Shown here: in pieces, positions 12,930 to 25,929 of the stretch
Layout: every line of letters starts with the position of its first letter
Position numbering within the stretch: the first letter of the stretch is position 1
The notes under the pieces: generated by a model
Told to the model about the DNA's origin: nothing
The model's input: the letters and a program-made list of their open reading frames with translations, nothing else
The model's database searches: none
Origin: Diogma glabrata
Taxonomy: Eukaryota > Arthropoda > Insecta > Diptera > Cylindrotomidae
DNA: 64,000 bases
Direction: 5' to 3'
Assembly: GCA_963693315.1 (NCBI GenBank)
Contig: OY856186.1
Coordinates: 84,569,496-84,633,495 of the forward strand
Program-made: the position numbers and the translations under genes

Positions 12930-13450
12930 GTCGTTACGGAGAAATAGAGTAAAAGCAATTCATGACTTTGGTGCGTCTCATATCATTTCCCTTGATATAT
13001 ACAAGGCCTTCGACAGAATTTAACATCAGGCTCTTATCAACAAATTTCTTTTATTTTTCATCTTTTTATACCAGATCTCAGTAGTTGGTGTTGTTCCGGC
13101 TAAATTCTCAATTTAAGCCGGCATTCTGCAGGGTTCCGTTCTTTTGCCAACCCTTTTTCTTATCTTTATCTTATCTTTATTTATTACTACAAATCCAATA
13201 TATAGCTCTTCCGAAACTCTATATTACATTCATTGTAGGAGAATGAATATAAAAGGAAGAAACAGCCATCTCGTCTATCTGCTAATTATAATCGTATAAA
13301 AATTGTTGAATCCTGTGATCTTGAATAAATTCTGGACTGGTGTATACTGAACCTTATGACATTTAATTCTGGTTTTGTCCTATAAAACCTCACTGTATAT
13401 AACTTCTGTATAGCAACGTTTTCCAAACTAGCATTATTAATCTCACCTGC
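12930..13450 (+). pseudogene. LINE reverse transcriptase remnant, plus strand
   Basis: Broken frames on the plus strand read SHIISLDIYKAFDRI followed by a stop (motif A, about 12980-13022), then a degraded GILQGSVLLPTLFLIF (about 13120-13165), then NPIYSSSETLYY where NxxxSFADDSTLYY is expected (about 13190-13230). This is the order of RT palm motifs in Jockey/CR1-like LINEs. Multiple stops and the lost FADD show it is dead. It lies opposite in orientation to the LINE remnants on either side. Confidence 0.75.
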
Positions 13451-13639
13451 ACTTAAACTATTGCGTGCTAATTTTTTTTAGCGTGATACATTAAAAATTA
13501 AAAATAGAAATAAAACTTAAAATAGGTAGATTTTACTATTGAAATCTACCTAGAACAAAACATGAATACACATTAAATTAGCTTACCATCGATTTGATTT
13601 CGCGTTTTTTAGTTAAAAAGTAAAAAGTAAAATATTTGA

Positions 13640-14070
13640 ACATTGGGCAGTGCATTTGAGTATTAGATGGTTACATCGAGTGAGTCAATCCATGCTACCA
13701 CATCGGGAGTTGCCAAATGGATATCTGAGATATCGCCATTGTATCGTCGAATCGGACACACAGTTGCAATGTGTTTTATGGTTTGCTGTGGAGCTCCGCA
13801 GTCACATTGATGGAACTCTGAAATGCCCTACCTGTAGAAAGAATCGGCACAACGTCCATGATTCGTTCTTATTCGGTTTAGTGTAGTCCAAGTTTGACGT
13901 GGCAGATTGAAACCAGGCTGGGTAGAAGTCGGGTTAGTAATAGAAAGGCCAGGTGTGTTGTAAAGGTACCAGGACGTGTCCCAGACATCCAAGATATTAA
14001 AATTAGTTGCCGGGCACGATCATATTTGTTCTGTGGCGAAATAAGGGTCCCAACAACTTTGCTTCTTACG
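13640..14070 (-). pseudogene. LINE ORF2 C-terminal region, minus strand
   Basis: Read leftwards from about 14030, the minus strand gives LPRQTWTTLNRIRTNHGRCA, then one broken codon, then CDCGAPQQTIKHIATVCP and DVVAWIDSLDV, ending near 13650. This matches, from memory, the extreme C-terminus of a large class of arthropod LINE ORF2 proteins: 'LPR..W..LNR.RT..GRC', then a CxCG...QT..HI...CP knuckle, then 'WL..LD'. It is an isolated 3' fragment with at least one stop and no poly(A). It belongs to a different LINE lineage from the 49.7-kb element, which lacks this cysteine knuckle. Confidence 0.75.
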
Positions 14071-14079
14071 TTGCAGTAA

Positions 14080-14600
14080 AAGTTTTATCTCTCCATCTGA
14101 AAAAACTTCGATGTATAAAGAATTTATATGACCGATCTACGAATTCACCCCCATTTAAGGGTTGCAAAACCAAAAACCTTTAAATTTTTTCGACATAGTT
14201 TATAGGCGTGTATTGAAGCCGATTAATGATTGAATGACAACATCAGGTATGGATTCTCTGCATCATACAGGACTTGTTGGTGCTTTTACACTATACTACG
14301 CTATGCTCTAAAGAAATTAATCACTTAATACCTCCATTAGGTAGATCTTCACGAGCCACAAGGCAATCTTGGCATTCTTATAAGCATACCTTAGGGCTAA
14401 GAGGTATGTCTTACATGTGAAAACATCTATTGATAACAATTCCTTCTTCTCACATTTCGTATACTGGTGGAATCGATTACCAAAAAATTTTTTCTCTGCT
14501 ACGAACATTCAATAATTCAATCACACCATGAAATTAAATATTTGCCTATAATTTATTTATACTACTTGACCGGAATGAACCAATATTAATAAAAACCCGG
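14080..14600. other. Non-coding stretch, nothing recognised
   Basis: The open frame at 14317-14508 (-) has no recognisable motif. Confidence 0.4.
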
Positions 14601-14609
14601 AGAAATAGT

Positions 14610-15780
14610 CCTAGCTCCACAGCTCCTAAGACGTACCTTCAAACCCGAAGTCTTTGAAGTAAAAAGTACGAGTTGGTAACCCTGAATAACTGTTTTTTTT
14701 AGAAAATTATTTAAAGTGCTAAGTTGGAGAATAGAGGCTCCGAAAGTTTTCTGGAAATTCAATCTTAGGGTGAGATCAAGCAAAAAAAACAACGAACATA
14801 GTCATATGCAAAAAAATGGATTAGCATTTTTGATTAGATTTTTTTAAATTGTTTTATATGGAGTTTTATATATCAAGATGGCGTTAAAATTTTAAAAAAT
14901 TGTTTATATTAAGTATTAATTTCAAAATGACGCTTTAAGTTCACGATTTTTTGTGTTTTAAAAAACAAGCGGGCTTATAATATCGGGGGTTTTGATCAAA
15001 CATTTCATTTCCCACATGTTGAATTTTTTTCCCCAATTGTTAAAAGTTCTAACCTTACCCTAAAACACACTCCAATTTAATTGAGGTTTTCCGATTTTTT
15101 TTTGTTTTACAGATTCTAATTTTTAAAAATGTGCACCTCAGGTCAAAAAATTTTACGTTTAGAGATGAAATTCGTGATCTGGACAACCTCCGGAGTCCGG
15201 ACAAACGATATTATACTTGAAATATAAGTGGTATGAGTGAAGTAAAAAGTACCTGTTTTTAGAAACACTTTAAAGTGTTTAATTTGAGAACAGGGTGGTC
15301 AGAAAAATATTTGGAAATTCAAACTCAGGGTAGCTTGGAAATTAAACTACAAGATCACTCGATATCAAAATTTTTGGTATGTTTTAAAAGCAATTGACTG
15401 CGTCATTGACGGTTCTAAAAAATATACTGTAAACCTTTTCCTTAAAAATACTATTAAAAATATTATGAAATTAAATTTTAAAGATGGCTTGAGACGTATG
15501 CCACGCAGTTTTTAAATTTTTGTTGCCAATATGAAAGTTCTTATTTCACTCTAATATATGTTGAAATACAGAAAAAAGACATAAGTTCTTAAAAATGTGC
15601 ATCTCAGGTGCGATCTGAGATGCATATCTTTAAAATTTTATCTCTCAATTATTTATCTTCCTAACGCATAAAAAACCGTTGATATCGAGTGAGCCGTTCT
15701 CTTACAATATCATTTTACAATCACTCTTAGTTTGAATTTCCAGAAAGCTCTCGGAACATTCTGCTCTAAAACTGATCGCA
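14610..15780. repeat. Cluster of diverged direct and inverted repeat units with a central hairpin
   Basis: A motif centred on TCTGGAAATTCAA(T/A)CT occurs at about 14750 (+), about 15320 (+, as TTTGGAAATTCAAACTC) and inverted at about 15735. The first two are each preceded by GAAGTAAAAAGTAC. A hairpin with GCATCTCAG/CTGAGATGC arms sits at 15599-15623, and a related TGTGCACCTCAG is at about 15130. The arrangement looks like an old foldback or tandem-duplicated non-coding element. Confidence 0.5.
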
Positions 15781-16417
15781 TGAAGTTGACCAGAAATAAT
15801 TCGGTTCAGAAACCAAATAACCGTTGAGTCATCCAGAATACCAATTTCATCCATAATTTTTTTATTTAATGTATTTGTTGCCATTTAAACAAATACATTG
15901 CAATACATATATTTCGTTCCTTAAAAAATGTTGGTTTCCATATATAAACTAAATTTCTTAATCAAAAAATCTCGTCGTTTTACTTAAATATGTAGTAAAA
16001 CAAATTACGTGTTTTGCCACAGCAATTTCCCAAAAAACCAAACACAATAATTAACATTTCCCAATATTCCAAATTATACACAAATAAATTTCTATTCCAA
16101 ATTATAAATAAATAGTCCAACAAAAACGCAACATTGACCTAAACTCTAGTTTTCCATTTTCAATCGTTCTCAATTATATATCGAAATTTCACAACCGTAC
16201 ATTTATTCCAATTTTATTAAAACAATATTTCCGCGATAATAAACAAAATCTTTATTTAAATTAAAATTAAAATAAGCACTTAATTCGCGAAATTACATTA
16301 CATAATTTTTAAATAACAAAAAACTAAAATATGGTCAGTGGGTCGTTTTCATTGCAATACCAATTAATAATAAATATCAATTTAAAAATCAATTTCCAAA
16401 CGTAGTCAATTTAAAAT
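15781..16417. other. AT-rich stretch upstream of a putative promoter
   Basis: No coding or repeat signal was recognised. The base run is A- and T-rich with scattered CAATTT words. Confidence 0.35.
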
Positions 16418-16870
16418 TATAAAAGAAATATTTTGATTAACAATTAAGCAGTCAGTGTTCAGACAATTACCGTAGTCGGAATAAATAAATCAATCCAAAA
16501 ACAGTGTCTACTAAAAAATCAAGTCAGTCATTTTTGCTAAAGTTAATAATAAGTGAGTTTTTGTTTAAGTCGATTATAAGAAAATAAGTGAATCAAGTTA
16601 AGTAAACATTTCAATGGATAGCTAAAACAGCTAAAACAGTGAATTAATTCAAATTAAGTTAACAAATTATATTAAATTAATAAGTAAAATTAGAACTATT
16701 TTATAAGCAATTATATCAAGTGAACTTCAAACCAAAATATATTTTAACAAACTTGTTTGAATTTGAAATAACTTGTTTAATTTATTTGGGGAGTCGGAAG
16801 TGATTCAAGTGCAAACAGTGAAATACATAATACAATTTAAAGTTTCTATGTGTGAAGTGTTTGGCCTACA
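16418..16870 (+). promoter_or_regulatory. Candidate core promoter and 5' UTR exon
   Basis: A TATAAAAG box at 16418-16425 is followed by an insect-type initiator TCAGTG with its A at 16454, and then about 415 bp of ATG-poor, A-rich sequence full of AAGTGA and CAGTGAA words, as in arthropod 5' UTRs. It ends at a consensus-like donor, CAA|GTAAGC, at about 16869/16870. The TATA to initiator distance (first T at -36) is slightly long. It could be the first non-coding exon of the gene containing the 58.1-kb exon, since both are on the plus strand, or an old LTR. No transcript evidence is available here. Confidence 0.3.
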
Positions 16871-18183
16871 AGTAAGCCGACAGTATTACAACTTTATATA
16901 GTTACTAAATTCGCTTACAAAGTAGTAACAGTCAAAAATACTGGCACTACATCTTCTTCATATTTACATGCAACACTAGTAGTGTACCGAAGTTACAATT
17001 GGCACTACTCATTGTTATATAGTAGTGCTATATGTACTATTAATTGCACTACAATTTAATTACTAAGTAGTGTTAAGGGAAACCTTTTTGCACCACAACA
17101 TATTATTATTATTCAACAAACGATCATCTGCATTACATTTTATGATATATTGCTGATTTTGTGATTAGTTTATGATATCCAACTTAATACTCGTATCTTT
17201 AACTCATATTATCGCACTCATAGATCTTTCCCGGCAGTCATTGTTACCAAAAATGTCTTAATCAACCTGTGTGTAAATTTCACGTTTACGATATCCTAAT
17301 TTTGTGTCTGGTTTAGGAATTATTTTTCTTAAAAATACAATAATTGTCTCAAAAGACTTGAAAGGTTTATATATGTAGTAATATAATCAATCTAATTCCA
17401 TGCATTATAAATTTTTTTTCTTATTGGCGTCCCAAAAGAGTAAATTTAAAAGTATTGATAGTTTTTTATTGTTATCACTTAAATTGATGTTGAACTTTCT
17501 AGTTTGTTATATAATCGGTAAGCTTTTGTATTTATATAAAAAAAAAGTTTTAAAGTTCTAAATTCGATATAAATTCTGGGTTATCTTATTAAAAAACTGT
17601 TATTTTATTTTAATTTAATGATTATCAAAGATACCGTTTAGAATTAGAAGTTTTATTTATTTCTATATTATGGGTTTGTGTTCATAGGTACATATTCACA
17701 TATAACAGTAGTATAATAAAACGTTATAATTTTCTCTTCAGGAACGGGCTTTTGTCTGAGCATGATACAAAGAATAATACAATAAGTTTGCAACTTTTTT
17801 GTTGATTGTTATTTCTTAGGGTGTTGTCACTGGGTGCAAAATATAGCTAATTCTATTGTCGTTTGCAGTTTTACTTGTATAATTTAAATACTTATAATTT
17901 AAATAATTATAATATAAATAAGATATATTGGCAATGCTGATGGCTGACTTCGCCATCAGTTTCAGAAACAGAATCCTGCAAATAAATTAAGTTTTTTTCA
18001 TATAGCACTTTATTTGACATTTTTTGTTTATATAAAAGGCTTATCTAGACTCCCAAAATGTCGAAAAATCCCAAGAAAAGAAGGAGTAGTATTATAAACT
18101 TGTCATTGAGTTAATATACATGTTCTAACATACGTCGACGAGATATTTCAACTAATGAAACTATCTACGTGATGTTGACACAT
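16871..18183. other. AT-rich non-coding stretch
   Basis: No exon recognised. A small hairpin (TGATGGC...GCCATCA) is at about 17938-17958. Confidence 0.4.
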
Positions 18184-18290
18184 ATTATAATTCCTGTTGC
18201 ACAACACCTTTTATTAAACAATATTATTTAGGACATATAATTCCTGTTGCACAACACCTTTTATTAAACAATATTATTTAGGACAAATTG
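18165..18290 (+). repeat. LINE 3'-UTR fragment with a 50-bp tandem duplication
   Basis: The text ACACATATTATAATTCCTGTT then GCACAACACCTTTTATT closely matches the 3' UTR of the LINE fragment at 55.03-55.08 kb (ACACATATTCTAAACCC then ACACAACACATTTTATT). The segment from TTCCTGTTGC to the next TTCCTGTTGC (18191 to 18241) is repeated once exactly, a 50-bp unit. It is therefore a severely 5'-truncated LINE tail with an internal duplication. Confidence 0.6.
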
Positions 18291-19099
18291 TAATTGTAAA
18301 ACCAATTGTATACAAATATGAAATATAAAATATTTGAACTGAATAAACAGCAGACAAGCACCGTTTGTCAAACTTTAATGTAGATTGTGTTTTAAAATCA
18401 GTCTATGCTATACTTGTAGCAAATACATGCTTTTAGTGTTTGGGGTCACCAGTTTTAGTAGTTGGTGCATGTTGTCCGGAATTTTTTAGGTTCATTGTCC
18501 AATTTGAGAATTGATCATAAAAACGATGGAGCTGTTGCGAGTTTTGAGATACGATTAATTTAACTTGTTGAAAATGATATAGAAAATTTGCTAGCGTCAC
18601 CACGCAGAACAACCTGCTGGGTAGCTAAATAATTCACCACAACAATTTTCTGTTGGATAATACTATTATTATAGGTGTAAAATATGTAGCAAATTTTTAA
18701 AACTGTCAAATACTCCATGTGACTTGTCTAGTAATTTTTTTATTCCAACTCAATGACATTTATTGGAACATATTGTTTTATTTTATGTATTATATACAGT
18801 TATTACTGTATTATTTACAGTGCGTTATACTTTATTATGTTGTAATTTAACCACACAAATTTTCTTGTAATTTTATTATTTAGCCAAAGAAATTTTTGTT
18901 TTGTACATTGTGTTCTCTAAATATGTTATTCCTCTTTTTATAAACTAGAAACCATAAACAAGCGTGGTAACGCAAGCAATTTTTTAATGCAGCATCTTTT
19001 TCCTCAATCTTCACAATAATACATCGATCAGTTTTCTAATTAAGTTGTTTTACGAAAATCGTGGAGTGCACAAGAAATTTGACTTAAAAAATAATAGTA
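18291..19099. other. AT-rich non-coding stretch
   Basis: No gene recognised. Frames around 18430-18680 are broken and match no family I know. Confidence 0.35.
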
Positions 19100-19222
19100 G
19101 TTTAATCAATGAGTGAATAATGAAGTAGTTTATTCTCAAGCAAAAGTTTAAAATTCGAGCGAGGCACGAGCGAGAATTTTAATTTGCGAGAGAATAAAAT
19201 TCATTATTCACGAATCGATTAC
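19100..19222. mobile_element. Short inverted-repeat element, 123 bp
   Basis: The left side (TTTAATCAATGAGTGAATAATGAA..., centre AATTCGAGCGAGG) pairs imperfectly with the right side (...TTCATTATTCACGAATCGATTAC) around a GC-richer core, CGAGCGAGGCACGAGCGAG. It resembles a small MITE or decayed foldback with no coding capacity. Confidence 0.5.
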
Positions 19223-20186
<964 letters not shown>

Positions 20187-20189
20187 AAT

Positions 20190-21771
20190 GGACTAAAATA
20201 TATGGACTTGTTAAAATACATAAAGAAAATAATCCACTTAGACCTGTGGTATGTAACATAAATTCACCTTGTTATAATCTTTCTAAATTTATTAATAGTA
20301 TTTTAAATAATTTGACAAAAAATAGCTTAATAAATATTAAAAACTCATTTAATTTCAAACAAAAAATTAAGACAATAGTTTTACCATCAGATTGACAATT
20401 AATTTCTTTCGATGTTGTTTCTTTATTTACTAATGTTCCGGTGGATTTGGCTTGTGACATCATTAAAAATAAATGGAACATTATGGAGCAATATACAAAA
20501 ATCAACATGGAAGTTTTCATTCAACTTATCAAATTCTGTGTGGAAAATAATAATTATTTTCAATTTAATGGAAAATTTTATAAACAGAAATTTGGACTTG
20601 CAATGGGAAATCCACTTTCTCCAATACTTTCGGATATTGTATTGAAAGAATTATTTACAACTACAAATATGTCGTATACACCAACTTTCCTTTTTAAATA
20701 TGTTGATGATATAATCACAGATATCCCTTTTGAAATGATTGAACAAACTTTACATCAAATCAATAGTTTTCATCCTAGAATTCAGTTTACAACAGAAAAG
20801 GAAAATAATTTTTCTGTACCCTTTCTAGACTTGTTGGTAACAAGAGAAAGTAATAAATTAACAACAGATTGGTATTTTAAACCAACTTCTACCGGTAGAA
20901 TACTAAATTATAATTCCAACCATCCATTTTCTATGAAAAAAAAATATTGCGGTTAACTTTTTGAAAAGGATACTTATGTTAAGTGATAAAAAACATCATT
21001 CAAAAAATATTAAAATTGTTAGAAACATATTAGAAACTAATAATTATCCAGATTTTGTTATTAAACATGCAATTAAGAAAGTTAAACATAAAAATAATTT
21101 GCTGACAACAGAAAATATAGTAGAAAAAGAACAAACTGAAACAACACAACATTATTTTAGTTTAAAATATATATGCAATTTATCAGAAAAAATAAAATCA
21201 ATAGCCAAACAGTTCAACATTCAAATATCTTTTAAACCTATAAATAAATTACAAAAAATTTACACAAAACTTAAGGATCCAATTAATATATGGGATAAAT
21301 CTAACCTAGTATATAAAATTAAATGTAAATCACCTTGTAATGGAGGCTATATTGGTCAAACTAGCAAGAAATTAAGAACAAGATCCAAACAACATCTTAC
21401 TGACTATCAGAATATGATAATAGAACATTGTCAAAACCCAAATATTAAAAAGCAAAATAAACGAAAAACTTTAAATTTAAAACATTTAAAATATACTGAT
21501 AGGAAGACATATACAAATCATGGTCATTGGTCAGACTGCATTAGTAACACATGGGCTTGAAAAGTTTAAAGAGGGTGATAATGATCATTTTAATTTTGAA
21601 GATATAGAAATTTTATTTACCGAACATAATAAAGAAAAAAGAGAATTTATAAAATCTACAGAAATTCTGAAACACAAGACAAGCATTAATATAAGAACTG
21701 ATTTGAGGAAGGTCAGCGAAGTCTATTTTCCAGTTTTGAAAAAACATTTTGCTAAACAACTCGCAAACTAA
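20190..21771 (+). pseudogene. PLE reverse transcriptase - GIY-YIG endonuclease ORF, broken
   Basis: Domains in order: RT fingers with [17 protein letters not shown] (about 20195-20250); an in-frame stop TGA at 20393-20395; SFDVVSLFTNVP (about 20407-20442); GLAMGNPLSPILSDIVL; the catalytic FKYVDDIIT (about 20694-20720); then VPFLDLLVTR. One extra A in the run at 20936-20944 shifts the frame, so reading continues in the 20961 frame. The C-terminal nuclease shows LVYKIKCKSPCNGGYIGQT followed by LRTRSKQH (about 21307-21393), the GIY-YIG core with its Arg and His. A second frameshift near 21515-21560 leads to the C-terminal KREFIKSTEI and INIRTDLR segments. One stop and two frameshifts mean no intact protein, though the decay is modest. 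Confidence 0.9.
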
Positions 21772-22014
21772 AAAACATATTAGCTTTTTCTTTTATTCAT
21801 TTTCTATTGAAAAATTTTTTTTCTAGTAATCATTTTTTCTGTTTTTTCCTTTTCATTGTTTTTTGAATTAATTGTACATAAGTTTTTGATTTGAAAAGTG
21901 TTTTTTGATTGTTTAAAATAATTTAATTTTTGATATTTTGTAAGTTTTTTGATTTTCAAATTTTTTATATTATTGTGTATTATAATATGTTCTGTTTTTC
22001 TAGTAAACTTTACC

Positions 22015-22043
22015 CTGATGATGATTGTCATTAACAATCGAAA
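22015..22043 (+). ncRNA. Hammerhead-ribozyme-like motif in the PLE 3' region
   Basis: CTGATGA (22015-22021) is followed by a hairpin GATTGT-CATTA-ACAATC and then GAAA (22040-22043). This is the order core 1, stem II, core 2 of a hammerhead ribozyme, a motif known to occur in Penelope-like elements. One extra U lies between the first core and the stem, and I could not define stems I and III or the cleavage site, so it may be degenerate. An independent copy with the same stem and a different loop is at 25733-25761 on the minus strand. Confidence 0.6.
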
Positions 22044-22200
22044 TATAGGTGATTTTTGAAAATAAAAATAATTGTTTAATTTTGAAAAATCTTAAAATTC
22101 GACTATAAAGACTTCAGATAAAACAAATAAACTAATAAAAAAATATTGAAAAAAGTCGAATAGATAATAAATATTGATTTTTTTAATCATAAATTTGAAA

Positions 22201-23253
<1,053 letters not shown>

Positions 23254-23788
23254 AGGCATGACCAGATATGTATGAACAATTTTCAAACCATCTTTCTCTT
23301 CGCTCCCACCGGCTAATTTTGTTCCATTTGACTCGAATATGAACTATATCCAGTTTTATTGAAATCGGAAAATAATTACCCACCGCGCAGTGGCGTCGAA
23401 GATAAGAAAATTAGCAGAATAATAGGATTTTTTATTTTTACCAGATAAATCATCTTAAAACATAAAATATCTCATAATTTTGATTTTTTTTATTAAAAGC
23501 TAATTAATTAACGATTCTAACGAGCCTAAGTATGTAGAAATCGATCTTAGAAAAGTGATTTATCTTAATTTTTCTTCTTACATATACGAAAATTCACTAA
23601 TTCATTATAATCTTTTTTCAAAGAAAAAAATTAATTTTGATGGTTAAATTTATAATAATTTTTCATTCGAAAGCAACATTTTTCCAAAAGAAATCAATAA
23701 ATTAAATTAGATTTATTGTATGATGGGTATTTGCATCTGTAGTTTTCGACCACCTGAATGCTGTATTGTGTACCTTCCTCGTCTTTAG

Positions 23789-24960
23789 TTAGAATGCTGT
23801 TGTATTCCGTGTCATCAACTTAACACCGAGTTCGGCGGTATCATTAACAACATGCAAACTTTGGCAAAACAACGTGGCTTTGACGAAATCCTCATTCCGA
23901 TGGGTCATGTAGCAAAAAATCAATACAAATTCTAAATCGATTAAAAAAACTCTGAGTTTTGTCTGTGACAAAATCCCTAATGTTCTTATTAGCAAAAAGT
24001 TGCATATGTTTAACTGCGTCAAAATCTTCTTTGCGAGTTTGGGGTGCAATGGGGATGTCTCGTGCTGGGACCTGTAGGTTTTGAACCATTTTTCGTTTTT
24101 CATCAAACGAAATCTCTGGGTCTAAAAAAGCCAAGCCAATATTTGCTTCCGTTAAATAGTGAAGATGATAACAAATTTTGCTCAACATTTCTTCTGAAAC
24201 TCTTTAGTCAATTTTGATGAAATCCAAATCCTGATTTGCGGCTGTTGTTCCATCTATGCATTTGAACCAAATTTTTACATACAACATAATCATACAACAT
24301 AAACGTCTCGAAAAAATGCAAACGGCGTGACTTGTCAGACCTGGTCGTTTGAATTTGTAATTCTCAAAGGTTTCGCCAAAAAAAAACAATGTAACTTCCA
24401 AAAACTGTTTATATTCGCTGCGTGGGTGTGATTTTTCCAACTCTTCATGACAAAAAATTACTAGAGCTTCTCACGGGTGTCTTGGAGTTTTGTTTCCCAG
24501 TTTTTTGTCCGATATTCCACTTTTGAACATTGTTGGATTAATTTTACCATCGTCCCATGCCTTCTGAAATTTGTTGAACAGATAAACTTCGGGTGCTGTG
24601 GTCTTTCCAAATTTGAGATCATAAACAGCCCGTAGTTTAATCTCCTGTATGTGATGACGACATGGGAATCGAATCAAGTTGTGGCCAATCTTTTTTTCCA
24701 CTTTTTTCTGGTCCAGCGTTACTTGATGTCGTGTCGTAACACATGGCTTCGACTTTATCAGTAAGATCCCATTCTTCAATGCATTCATATATCGCATTCG
24801 CAGTCGATAAGCCACTCGCTTCTTTGCATTATGGAACCGTTAATAACTTCTCAATATTACTAAATGTTCGTATGGTTGGCAAACGATCTACTTTACCATG
24901 TCCAGTTAATTCAGCTAGCAATGTATCCAAAAATAAAAATTTGTGTTACTCAAACAAAGT
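23789..24960 (-). pseudogene. Transposase-like protein of the TIR element, multiply frameshifted
   Basis: Reading leftwards from about 24920: HGKVDRLPTIRTFSN, then ASGLSTANAIYECIEEW, VEAMCYDTTSSNAG, FPCRHHIQEIKLRAVYD, FGKTTAPEVYLFNKFQKAWD, then FKRPGLTSHA, then the 24188-23892 frame (CYHLHYLTEA, FFNRFRI) and a C-terminal SLHVVNDTAELGVKL. I recognise this order (DTT.SN.G, CRHHI.E, PE..LF..FQ..W, RPG..H, VVNDTAE.GV.L) as a protein family scattered through arthropod and cnidarian genomes and usually annotated only as uncharacterised. Conserved D, H and E residues suggest a DDE-type enzyme, which is inference. At least three frameshifts inactivate it. Confidence 0.7.
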
Positions 24961-24970
24961 TTGAGTAACA
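24944..24970. other. Perfect 12-bp stem hairpin inside the TIR transposon
   Basis: TGTTACTCAAAC, then AAA, then GTTTGAGTAACA, with no mismatch. It lies between the transposase remnant and the right terminal repeat. It could be an enzyme-binding or terminator-like structure. Confidence 0.7.
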
Positions 24971-25337
24971 AAGTCTAAATCTAACATAAAAATTTATTTT
25001 TTCTGAATTTTCGCAGAATTCTTTTTTTTGGATTTAAGAAGAAGAAATTCGATAAAAACGCCTTCCTAAGATCGATTTTTACATACTTAGGCTCGTTGGA
25101 ATCGTTAATTAATTAGCTTTTAATAAATTATGAGATATATTATATTTTAAGATGATTATATCTGATAAAAATAAAAAATCCTATTATTCTGCTAATTTTC
25201 TTATCTTCGACGCCACTGCGCGGTGGGTAATTATTTTCCGATTTCAGTAAAACTGCATACACTTCATTTTCGACTCAAAAGGAACATAATTAGTCGGTGG
25301 GAGGGATGAAAATAACAACTTCATAAGTTAGGTCATG

Positions 25338-25850
<513 letters not shown>

Positions 25851-25929
25851 CCTTCCTAGTATCACCGAAAGGTAGTAAAACTTTGTACAATATAATCGCT
25901 TTTCTATGCAAACCTCGTTCCAGATCGCG

